From G965276675 sp965276675 (GTDB lineage Bacteria > Acidobacteriota > Terriglobia > Terriglobales > Acidobacteriaceae): a stretch of 64,000 nucleotides of DNA. The stretch is taken from assembly GCA_965276675.1 (NCBI GenBank), contig OZ255624.1, positions 310,001 through 374,000 on the forward strand, given 5' to 3'. The position numbers were made by a program, and so were the translations under genes. Position 1 is the first letter of the stretch; the number at the start of each line of letters is the position of its first letter. This document shows positions 9,642 through 16,677 of this stretch, in pieces. The notes under the pieces are model-generated. The model was given only the letters and a program-made list of their open reading frames with translations, had not been told where the DNA came from and ran no database searches.

Positions 9642-10019
9642 ATGAGGACGAAGCACTTCCGGGAACTTAAAGTTTGGCGACAAGGAATGCAACTTACGCG
9701 TGACGTATATGAAGTGACCAAAACATTTCCACGCGAGGAGTTGTTTGGGCTCACCAGCCAGATGCGGCGTGCTGCTATCTCTATCCTAAGCAACATCGCG
9801 GAGGGCCATGGGCGACTTACGGACAGGGCTTTCGGAGTCTTCTTAGGGCACGCACGCGGATCGTTGTACGAACTCGAAACTCAGATAGAGTTAGCCGAAA
9901 ATCTCAAGTACACGAGCGAGAGTAAAACAAAGGAGCTTCTAGAAAACTGCCGCACTCTCGCGCGCGGTCTTAATGCTTTTTTAAACACTTTGCGTAAAGA
10001 CGATTTCAAAGGGCACTGA
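9642..10019 (+). CDS. Four-helix-bundle protein (23S rRNA intervening-sequence protein family)
   Basis: A 125-residue, almost entirely helical protein. The N-terminal FRELKVWRQGMQLTRDVYEVTKTFPREELFGLTSQMRRAAIS and SNIAEGHGR motifs (given in part; about residues 6-60) are diagnostic of the family first found in intervening sequences of 23S rRNA and later as free-standing genes. The biochemical role of the family is not established. It sits between pheS and pheT, two genes normally adjacent, and its codon use is visibly more AT-rich than theirs, suggesting insertion into the operon. Confidence 0.85.
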   Translation: MRTKHFRELKVWRQGMQLTRDVYEVTKTFPREELFGLTSQMRRAAISILSNIAEGHGRLTDRAFGVFLGHARGSLYELETQIELAENLKYTSESKTKELLENCRTLARGLNAFLNTLRKDDFKGH

Positions 10020-10089
10020 TTCTTCACAACCCATCACACGCCAGCCGCTTCTACGCTGACCGCTTTTTAGCTCTTTAAGCCAATCTCTT

Positions 10090-12231
10090 ATGAACCTCCT
10101 TACTTCCTGGCTCCGCTCCTACCTCCCCACCCTCACTGCGAGTGACCGCCAACTCGCCGACGACCTTACCCTGCGCGGCATTGCTGCCGAGGGCGTCTTC
10201 GATCTTGGTGCTACCAACGGTTCCCTCTTCGAGATGGACATCACCACCAATCGCGTCGATGCTATGAATCACTACGGCGTCGCACGCGAGGCTGCGGCGA
10301 TCTATGGGCTCACGCTTAAATCGTTAGATACTACGCTGCCAGCAGCGCAGCCCGGAGCCGCCTACCCTGTCCGCATCGAAGCCCCCGAACTCTGCGGCCG
10401 CTTTACCGCGCGAGCACTCCGTGGTGTCACGATCCAGCCATCGGCCGGCGCCGTCGCTGATCGTTTCCAGCTCCTCGACCAAAAGCAGATCTCGAACGCC
10501 GTCGACGCTACCAACTACGTCATGCTGGCGATGGGCCAGCCCACGCACGTCTTCGACCTCGACAAACTCCAGGGCGCAATCGTTGTGCGTCGCGCACGCA
10601 AAGGCGAAAAGCTCCGGACCCTCGATGGCGTCGAGCGCACACTCGAGGCTGAAGACCTGGTCGTGGCTGACGAGCGAAAGGCGCTCGGCCTTGCTGGCGT
10701 GATGGGCGGCTGGGACTCCATGATCACGCCCGAGACGAAGAACATCCTCGTCGAAGCGGCCTGGTTTGATCCCGATAGTGTTCGCCGCATGAGCCGCCGC
10801 CACGCGATTCACTCGGATGCCTCACACCGCTTCGAGCGTGGCGCAGACTTCAACGCACCCCCCGTGGCCTCAGCCCTGGTGTCGAAAATTATCCTTCAGT
10901 CCGGCGGCGAGGTTGCCGGCGACTTCGCAGATGTCGTCATTCCGGCTGCCGAATTGCACACTGCAAAACGTTCCCCGGTCACCCTCTCCATTCGCGAGGT
11001 GCAGCGCCTCCTTGGCACTACCACGGACGGCCTCGGCATCACACAAGAGACCTGCGTCGACGTGCTGACGGCACTCGGCTGCACGCTTGCGTCAGAGAGC
11101 AGCCCCGGCACCTACGCTGTCACCCTGCCCAGCTGGCGTCTTGACCTCGAACGCGAGATCGATCTGATCGAGGAGATCGCGCGTGTCTACGGCTACAACC
11201 GTTTCGCAAACACGCTGCCTAGCTTCTCCGGCATAGTTATCGAACTGCCGCACGCGACGCGGGAATCCGCTGTACGCGAGCTCCTGCTGGCCGCGGGTTA
11301 CAACGAGGCCGTCTCCAGCACCTTCGCTTCTGCTACAGACGCGGATACATTTGCGCCGCAGCCCCGCACCGCCGTTCCCATGGGCAATCCGCTGAACGAA
11401 GAAGCAGGTACCCTCCGTCCTTCGCTGCTCCCCGGCATGCTCACCATGGTAGAGAACAACCTGAGCCGCAACGTCGACGATGTGCGCCTATTCGAGATGG
11501 GCACCATCTTCTCTGGTCCCATCTCCGCCACCAGCATCGACCGTGTGGATGAGCAGCCCTCACTCGCATTTGTCGCGACCGGCAGCATCACGCTCGAAGC
11601 GGTAGCGCCCGGCGTGCAACACGGGCAGCGCCGCCTCACCTTCTATGACGTCAAGGGCGTCGTCGAAGCCGTCGTCGCCAAATTCGCGCATCGCTCAGTC
11701 TACTACGATGCGCTCCTGCTGCCCGCGTGGCTCCATCCCGGCATCGGCGCTCGCTGCGTAGTGGATGGCTCGACGATCGGCTACTTCGGCCAGTTGCATC
11801 CGGCCGAGGCCGAACGTCGCAAGTTCAAGCAGCCCGTCTTGATTGGTGAGCTCTCCTTAGAGCGGCTTTACCGTCAGGAGTTGCGCCAGCCCGCCGCCCG
11901 GGAGCTCTCGCGATTTCAGGCCGTCGCGCGCGACTTCTCATTTCTTATGCCGGCGCAGATCGCATGGCAGGGGGTCGCGGCAGCGCTTGAAAACCTGCAC
12001 ATCCCGGAGCTCGCCAGCTTTCGCCCAGCGGACATCTTCCCATTCCAAGGATCGAAAGACCAGGCAGTTCCCGCCGGTCAATACTCGCTACTCGTGCGCA
12101 CCACATTTCAGAGCCTCGACCGCACCCTGCGCGACGAGGCTCTGCAAAGCTGGTCTCAAGCCATCATCGACGCCCTGCGCGCCCTAGGCGGCACCCACCG
12201 GGACGAAACAACGGCAGCGGAACGGCAGTAA
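10090..12231 (+). CDS. pheT: Phenylalanyl-tRNA synthetase beta subunit, short form
   Basis: The 713-residue beta subunit begins MNLLTSWLRSYLP and passes directly from the N-terminal strand pair (RGIAAEGVFDLG, about 30-42) to the B1 domain (MDITTNRVDAMNHYGVAREAAAIYG, about 49-73). The roughly 100-residue EMAP/OB-fold tRNA-binding domain found at this point in E. coli and Bacillus PheT is missing. The B3/B4 editing domain, B5 and core (LDLEREIDLIEEIARVYGYN) and the C-terminal anticodon-binding FDX-ACB domain (VARDFSFLMPAQIAW onward) are present. It probably shares transcription with pheS. Confidence 0.96.
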   Translation: MNLLTSWLRSYLPTLTASDRQLADDLTLRGIAAEGVFDLGATNGSLFEMDITTNRVDAMNHYGVAREAAAIYGLTLKSLDTTLPAAQPGAAYPVRIEAPELCGRFTARALRGVTIQPSAGAVADRFQLLDQKQISNAVDATNYVMLAMGQPTHVFDLDKLQGAIVVRRARKGEKLRTLDGVERTLEAEDLVVADERKALGLAGVMGGWDSMITPETKNILVEAAWFDPDSVRRMSRRHAIHSDASHRFERGADFNAPPVASALVSKIILQSGGEVAGDFADVVIPAAELHTAKRSPVTLSIREVQRLLGTTTDGLGITQETCVDVLTALGCTLASESSPGTYAVTLPSWRLDLEREIDLIEEIARVYGYNRFANTLPSFSGIVIELPHATRESAVRELLLAAGYNEAVSSTFASATDADTFAPQPRTAVPMGNPLNEEAGTLRPSLLPGMLTMVENNLSRNVDDVRLFEMGTIFSGPISATSIDRVDEQPSLAFVATGSITLEAVAPGVQHGQRRLTFYDVKGVVEAVVAKFAHRSVYYDALLLPAWLHPGIGARCVVDGSTIGYFGQLHPAEAERRKFKQPVLIGELSLERLYRQELRQPAARELSRFQAVARDFSFLMPAQIAWQGVAAALENLHIPELASFRPADIFPFQGSKDQAVPAGQYSLLVRTTFQSLDRTLRDEALQSWSQAIIDALRALGGTHRDETTAAERQ

Positions 12232-12302
12232 GCAGAGAAAAACATCTCCGCTGTTCACCGCCTTCCGCTGTCGTTTACTGTATCTCTAATTAAGTGCGCG
12301 CC

Positions 12303-12575
12303 CTAGTGCGACGGTGGAACGAAATCCTGCGGCAGAGCCGAGCCTTCCCCAAAGAAGAACTGCTCCATCTGTTCCACCAGGAACTCCTGCGCCTCGGGTG
12401 TCCACGGCTGCAGGCGATACTCGTTCAGCAGCATCTTCTGCCGCTCGCCCCACTCCATCCACGACTGCTTGGAAACATTGTGGTACACCTTGCTGCCGAA
12501 ATCGGAGTCGAAGGGCGGCTCGGGCAGTCCTTCCATCTCCTTCTTGTACCGCGAATCCTGAACCATGTGCGCCAT
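12303..12575 (-). CDS. yggX: Probable Fe(II)-trafficking / oxidative damage protection protein
   Basis: A 90-residue protein matching YggX over most of its length (FGSKVYHNVSKQSWMEWGERQKMLLNEYRLQ, in part, then EFLVEQMEQFFFGEG). YggX helps protect Fe-S clusters and manage labile iron in enterobacteria. The start at 12575 is chosen because GGAG lies eight bases upstream, although the frame stays open to 12818. The conserved N-terminal cysteine (VxC or VFC near residue 6 in homologues) is absent here: the region reads MAHMVQDSRYKKEMEGL. It faces gltX and is the only ISC-related gene outside the two ISC groups. Confidence 0.85.
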   Translation of the reverse strand: MAHMVQDSRYKKEMEGLPEPPFDSDFGSKVYHNVSKQSWMEWGERQKMLLNEYRLQPWTPEAQEFLVEQMEQFFFGEGSALPQDFVPPSH

Positions 12576-12666
12576 CGGGTCGTCTCCAGAAGAATGTATC
12601 GAGAGCAGAGAATGCTCTCTAGCCTCATTGTATGCGGAGCCCTCCACGTCCGTAACTACTTCACCT

Positions 12667-12713
12667 GTCATCCCGACCGGAGCGCGTAGCGCGTAGTGGA
12701 GGGATCTGCTGTT
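12667..12713 (+). repeat. Type A dispersed intergenic repeat, copy 1
   Basis: Begins GTCATCCCGACCGG and ends GGAGGGATCTGCTGTT, the consensus ends shared with copies at 19.8, 27.2, 51.1 and 57.5 kb. The variable centre (GCGCGTAGCGCG) can fold back on itself. It lies between the divergent yggX and gltX genes. Confidence 0.8.
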
Positions 12714-12787
12714 CAGCCCGTCAGCATCGCAAGGTTGGGTCATGTTGCTGCAGCGCATCCCCCAGCCCGCGATAGCATCAAGGAGAC

Positions 12788-14302
12788 ATGGCCACTCCGA
12801 ACACCAACCCCGCCCCACGCGTCCGCTTCGCTCCCTCGCCCACCGGCATGCTGCACGTGGGCAACGCCCGCACCGCCCTCTACAACTGGCTTTTCGCCAA
12901 ACACACTGGCGGCAGCTGTCTTTTGCGGATAGAAGACACCGACGTGGAGCGTAGCGAGGTCCGCTTCGAGGCCCAGCTCATCGAAGACCTGCACTGGCTT
13001 GGCCTTACCTGGAATGAAGGTCCCCAGATGGGCGGCCCGCACGCCCCCTACCGCCAATCCGAACGGCTCGAGATCTACCGCGAACACACCGATCGCCTGC
13101 TGCGCGAGGGCAAGGCCTACCGCTGCTTCTGCACGCCGGAGGAACTGGAAGCAGAGCGCGCCGCCGCCACCCGGGAGCACCGCCCGCAGGTCTACTCCGG
13201 CCGCTGCCGCGGCATTGCGCCTGGCGATAGTACCCGCCGTGCCGAGGCAGGCGAGCCCTTCGCCGTTCGCCTCCAAATCCCCGAGCACCCGCTGCGCTTC
13301 CATGACCTGGTGCGCGGCGACGTCGAGTTCGATAGCGAGACCGTCAGCGACCCGGTTCTGGTCCGCTCCACCGGCGTGCCGGTCTACAACTACGTGGTCA
13401 CCATCGACGATGCGCTCATGGAGATCACGCACGTCATCCGCGGCGACGACCACATCTCCAACACGCCCAAGCAGGTCGCCATCTACCAGGCTTTCGGCTG
13501 GCGCGTGCCGGAGTTTGCGCACCTCTCTACCATCCTGGGCAGCGACCGCGAACGGCTCTCCAAACGGCATGGGGCAACCTCCATCGCCAGCTTCCGCGAG
13601 ATGGGCTACCTGCCGGAGGCGCTGGTCAACTACCTGGCCCTGCTCGGCTGGGGCGCGGAGGGCGGCACCCGCGAGACCTTCACCCCAGACGAGCTCGCCG
13701 CCGAGTTCAAGCTCGAACGCGTCACCGCCTCGCCCGCCGTCTTTGACTGGGACAAGCTCAACTGGCTCAACCGCCACTACCTGAAGGAGCGTCCGCTCGC
13801 TGAGATAGCCGAGCTAGCCTGGCCGCACTTCGAGCACGCCGGCTATCTGCCCTCGCGTGACACGGCCGGAGCCGATGTCGGCGCCTGGTTCATGGAGTTG
13901 CTCGCCGTCTTTCTGCCGGGTGTCGATCGTCTCGACCAACTGCCGGCGAAGACGGCCTTCGTCTTCAGGCTGGACATTGCTGCCGCCAAAAGCTCCCCCG
14001 ACAATGCGCCGTTGTTCGAAACCGACTCGGCACGGAAGGTCACGACAGCCTTTGCCGAGCGCGTGCGTACCTTCGAAGGCCAACTGAACCCCGCAGCCTT
14101 TAAAACTCTAATGAATGAAGTAAAAGCAGCCACCGGCGCCAAAGGCAAAGACCTATTCCATCCGGTCAGGATCATGCTTACGGGCGCCCACGCCGGCCCA
14201 GAGTTTGACAAGCTCATCCCGCTCTTCGAAGAGGGAAGCCACCTGCGCCTGCCACAGCATGTAGCGAGCGTGCGGGAGCGCGCTGCAGCCTGGGAAGTGT
14301 AG
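12788..14302 (+). CDS. gltX: Glutamyl-tRNA synthetase
   Basis: A 504-residue class I synthetase that charges tRNA-Glu. The N-terminal nucleotide-binding signature is RFAPSPTGMLHVGNARTALY (about 11-30), with the HIGH-like HVGN. RIEDTD, the GRCR zinc-side region and the KMSKS-equivalent ERLSKRHGA (about 255-263) follow in order. The first residue of the KMSKS loop is Glu-Arg rather than Lys. The C-terminal anticodon-binding helical domain runs to WEV. The start at 12788 has AAGGAGAC immediately upstream. Confidence 0.97.
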   Translation: MATPNTNPAPRVRFAPSPTGMLHVGNARTALYNWLFAKHTGGSCLLRIEDTDVERSEVRFEAQLIEDLHWLGLTWNEGPQMGGPHAPYRQSERLEIYREHTDRLLREGKAYRCFCTPEELEAERAAATREHRPQVYSGRCRGIAPGDSTRRAEAGEPFAVRLQIPEHPLRFHDLVRGDVEFDSETVSDPVLVRSTGVPVYNYVVTIDDALMEITHVIRGDDHISNTPKQVAIYQAFGWRVPEFAHLSTILGSDRERLSKRHGATSIASFREMGYLPEALVNYLALLGWGAEGGTRETFTPDELAAEFKLERVTASPAVFDWDKLNWLNRHYLKERPLAEIAELAWPHFEHAGYLPSRDTAGADVGAWFMELLAVFLPGVDRLDQLPAKTAFVFRLDIAAAKSSPDNAPLFETDSARKVTTAFAERVRTFEGQLNPAAFKTLMNEVKAATGAKGKDLFHPVRIMLTGAHAGPEFDKLIPLFEEGSHLRLPQHVASVRERAAAWEV

Positions 14303-14354
14303 TCTAACGCAACGTCGGCGCACTTATCTGTAGGTATAAACCCAAATGTTGGGT

Positions 14355-14649
14355 CTACCCGTATCCGGCTTCGCGGCCGTGGCGGACCGCAAGTATCACG
14401 ATCTGTCTTCCGTCGTAGTGATACAGGGCGACGTGGGCCCCCTTGCCCAAATTCAATCACCCACTCGCGAAACTCCGCCGGCAACTCTTCGACAGGGCGG
14501 CCTATCTCCGGATGCTTGCCCAGCGTTTTCATGCCCTGCCGGATCGCTTTGACGGCGCGCTGTGCGGCGTCGCGGCTCTTGGGAGCGAGAAAGTCATGGA
14601 AATGGGTCACATCCAGCAGGGCTGGTTGGGACCACCTCAGCCGTGGCAT
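14355..14649 (-). pseudogene. ParE/RelE-type toxin, frameshifted
   Basis: The first 70 codons read as a ParE/RelE-superfamily toxin (MPRLRWSQPALLDVTHFHDF, then KTLGKHPEIGRPVEELPAEFREWVIEFG). At a run of five C on the plus strand (14438-14442; five G in the gene) the frame is lost. Deleting one base restores AHVALYHYDGRQIVILAVRHGREAGYG and a stop at 14355, the expected toxin C-terminus, giving 97 residues. The ATG lies inside the end of the antitoxin gene. Either the toxin is dead or the run holds a sequencing error. ParE-type toxins usually poison DNA gyrase; that is family knowledge only. Confidence 0.82.
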
Positions 14650-14921
14650 TCAGGGGCCGCGGCGTCCTCGTCGACTTCGAGTTTGGCCAACCAGGCGTCG
14701 GCTTCTTCGGCTGTCAGGTGCAGGCCGGTGGCTTGATAGTGGGTCCAGGCAGCAAGCGCGTTCTGCCGGAATTGTTCGTGCTTCTCCTCGCGTTCCACGT
14801 ACTGCTCGATGGCTTCGCGCATGACCCAATGCGGTGACCGGCGCCGCGCCACGGCTAACCGCTGCACCCGCTCTTTTATCTCGCTATCAAGCTTCAAACT
14901 GGTCGTAGAAGGTATCGGCAT
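14637..14921 (-). CDS. CopG/ParD-like ribbon-helix-helix antitoxin
   Basis: A 94-residue protein with an N-terminal ribbon-helix-helix (SLKLDSEIKERVQRLAVARR, then SPHWVMREAIEQYVEREE, about residues 8-47) followed by a charged helical tail (TAEEADAWLAKLEVDEDAA) that would wrap the toxin. It overlaps the toxin start by 13 bases, the usual antitoxin-first layout. Such antitoxins repress their own promoter; a GC/AT-mixed dyad region around 14940-14965 could be the operator but no clear site was resolved. Confidence 0.85.
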   Translation of the reverse strand: MPIPSTTSLKLDSEIKERVQRLAVARRRSPHWVMREAIEQYVEREEKHEQFRQNALAAWTHYQATGLHLTAEEADAWLAKLEVDEDAAAPECHG

Positions 14922-15105
14922 CGTGGGTGCTCCAAGGTATTACCTGATAACGCTATAGCGCGGTAAGGGGCTCTCAGAAGGCGGATCACAGAAAGAACAC
15001 CTTCAGTAGAAACACTAGACTCACCTTGTCCCAGATAGAAGCAATGTTGAATTCAACCCCAGTGTAAGTGCTCTTTGAGGCGTTACTAAAGAGCCGTTGC
15101 ATCTC

Positions 15106-15141
15106 ATCGCAGATTGCAATACTATTATCGCGATCTGCGAT
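15106..15141 (+). promoter_or_regulatory. Twin palindromic operator before the XRE gene
   Basis: Two matching palindromes lie just upstream of the regulator ATG: ATCGCAGATTGCAAT (15106-15120) and ATCGCGATCTGCGAT (15127-15141). Their centres are 21 bp apart, two turns of the helix, so two dimers could bind the same face. The second ends four bases before the start codon. Negative autoregulation by the XRE protein is the likely reading. Confidence 0.65.
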
Positions 15142-15145
15142 AGAT

Positions 15146-15736
15146 ATGAAGCTCGGCGCCAAAATCCGCAATCTCCGTGAAATCGAAGGCCGCCTGCGCG
15201 GCTTCAACCGCGGCATGACCCAAGGGGAGCTTCTCCGCGCCATCCAGGCCGGGAGCAAGACGGCCATGAGCCAGTCCTACCTCTCGCAAATCGAGAGCGG
15301 CGCGCGCCCGCACCTCACCAACACCACGCGCCTGATGCTCGCGAAGTTCTTCAAGGTCCACCCCGGCTATCTGGTCGACGATCCGGAGGGTTACAACGCC
15401 GAGCTGATGTCCGACGCGCGTGCGCTCGAAGACAAGCTGGACCTCTGGCTGATCAGCGGGGCAGAGCGCTTTCGCCGCGACCCCGAGCTCCGCCACGCAC
15501 TGCTCACCGTCGCCCAGCACGCTGACTCGCGCCGTTGCCTCTTGCTGCTCCAAGCCGTGCTTGGCACGCCCGAGTTGGCGGACCGCCTCATCGGGCTGCT
15601 GCGGCCCGAGCTACAGCACGTTGGTTCGCAAGCAACTACGCCGGAAAAGCCGGCGCCGCAGAGTTCGAACCGGCGCCACACCTCGAAGGGGCTCGCAGGA
15701 TCGAACGGCAGCCGTCGCGCAAAGGAGAGAGTATGA
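15146..15736 (+). CDS. XRE-family transcriptional regulator of the flotillin/PspA operon
   Basis: A 196-residue protein whose first 75 residues form a Cro/CI-type helix-turn-helix (MTQGELLRAIQAG, MSQSYLSQIESGARPHLT, LMLAKFFKVHPGYLV). The rest is helical and ends in a basic, Ser-rich tail. The ATG at 15146 is preferred over an upstream in-frame start because it begins exactly at the domain and directly follows the twin palindromes. It overlaps the NfeD-like gene by four bases (ATGA). XRE regulators are recurrent neighbours of PspA genes, so control of a membrane-stress response is plausible. Confidence 0.85.
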   Translation: MKLGAKIRNLREIEGRLRGFNRGMTQGELLRAIQAGSKTAMSQSYLSQIESGARPHLTNTTRLMLAKFFKVHPGYLVDDPEGYNAELMSDARALEDKLDLWLISGAERFRRDPELRHALLTVAQHADSRRCLLLLQAVLGTPELADRLIGLLRPELQHVGSQATTPEKPAPQSSNRRHTSKGLAGSNGSRRAKERV

Positions 15737-16398
15737 CCTGGGAGTCGTTCTACCTGATCTGTTTCGGAGTCGGCCTGATCTTGAGCATCGTCTCCTTCGC
15801 CGGCGGGTTCATGCATGTGGGCCTGCCTCATCTGCACATGGGCCATACCAGTTTCGGCCACACCAGCTTGGGCCACACCGGCCTCGGCCACGGACATGCA
15901 CCGAGCACCGCAGCCCGCGCCGCCTCGATCTCGTCCTTCAACGCCTTCACGCTTACCTGTTTTCTCTGCTGGTTTGGCGGCGCGGGCTACCTGCTGAGCA
16001 GCTTCAGCGGCTTGGTCGCATTCATCGTCCTGCTGTTAGCCGTCGCGAGCGGCCTCGCCGGTGCGGCACTGGTCTTCGGCTTTCTCGTGAAGGTTCTACT
16101 GCCGCGCGAGCGCATCCTCACCGCGCAGGAGACGGAGATGACCGGCGTCATTGGCCGCGTGAGCAGCGGCATCCGCGCCGGTGGAACGGGCGAGATCCTC
16201 TTTTCGCAGGGTGGGGCGCGTCGCTCCGCTGCGGCCCGAAGCGAAGACGGCGCACCCGTCTCAAGCGGCGCTGAAGTCGTCGTTTTGCGCTACGAAGCCG
16301 GCGTCGCCTACGTGCAGATCTGGGATGAATTAGCAGCAGGGCTCGATCCGGCTCATTACGTAACCGTAACTAATCTAAAGGCCCAAACACGCGAATAG
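15733..16398 (+). CDS. NfeD-like membrane protein with His-rich loop
   Basis: A 221-residue membrane protein. A first hydrophobic helix (about 5-25) is followed by a His-rich stretch at 28-56 made of repeats like GHTSxGHT and ending GHGHA. Two more membrane segments come next (about 70-90 and 94-122). The C-terminal soluble part (ETEMTGVIGRVSSGIRAGGTGEILF, quoted in part, then SGAEVVVLRYEAGVAYVQIW) has the beta-rich OB-fold pattern of NfeD partners of flotillins. AAGGAGAG provides a strong ribosome site. It belongs to the XRE-NfeD-flotillin-PspA group. Confidence 0.75.
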   Translation: MTWESFYLICFGVGLILSIVSFAGGFMHVGLPHLHMGHTSFGHTSLGHTGLGHGHAPSTAARAASISSFNAFTLTCFLCWFGGAGYLLSSFSGLVAFIVLLLAVASGLAGAALVFGFLVKVLLPRERILTAQETEMTGVIGRVSSGIRAGGTGEILFSQGGARRSAAARSEDGAPVSSGAEVVVLRYEAGVAYVQIWDELAAGLDPAHYVTVTNLKAQTRE

Positions 16399-16510
16399 CC
16401 ATTTTTCAGGGTAAGTGTGGACCCGCGAACAGAGGTAAACGTGGCCGTTCTTCGAGGAACGGCCACATGGAGTGGGACCTTCGCGCGAGCTGCAGTAACC
16501 CTGAAAATGG
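16399..16510 (+). other. Nested inverted-repeat element, possible structured RNA
   Basis: Outer arms CCATTTTTCAGGGT (16399-16412) and ACCCTGAAAATGG (16498-16510) pair except for one bulged T. Inside lies a perfect 10-bp hairpin, GTGGCCGTTC-TTCGAG-GAACGGCCAC (16441-16466). The element starts right after the NfeD-like stop codon and ends 167 bases before the flotillin ATG. It could be a structured mRNA segment that attenuates or protects the downstream message, or a mobile repeat. No known RNA family was recognised. Confidence 0.55.
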
Positions 16511-16677
16511 TAGGCGCGCAGAAAAGGAAGACAGCCATCTACCAGGTTTCCCACACATCGAGAGTCCCCGAAGCGCTACATCGCCGCCGCGGCTCTCTGC
16601 CCTGAACGTTGAACGCCAGAAACGGTCGAGGCACCCGCACTCTTCGCCTGGCCTCGCTAGACACCCAAAGGACTTGT

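Noticed and set aside
12740..13777. A 345-codon minus-strand frame opposite gltX
   Set aside because: The opposite strand encodes an unmistakable glutamyl-tRNA synthetase; the frame is a composition shadow.
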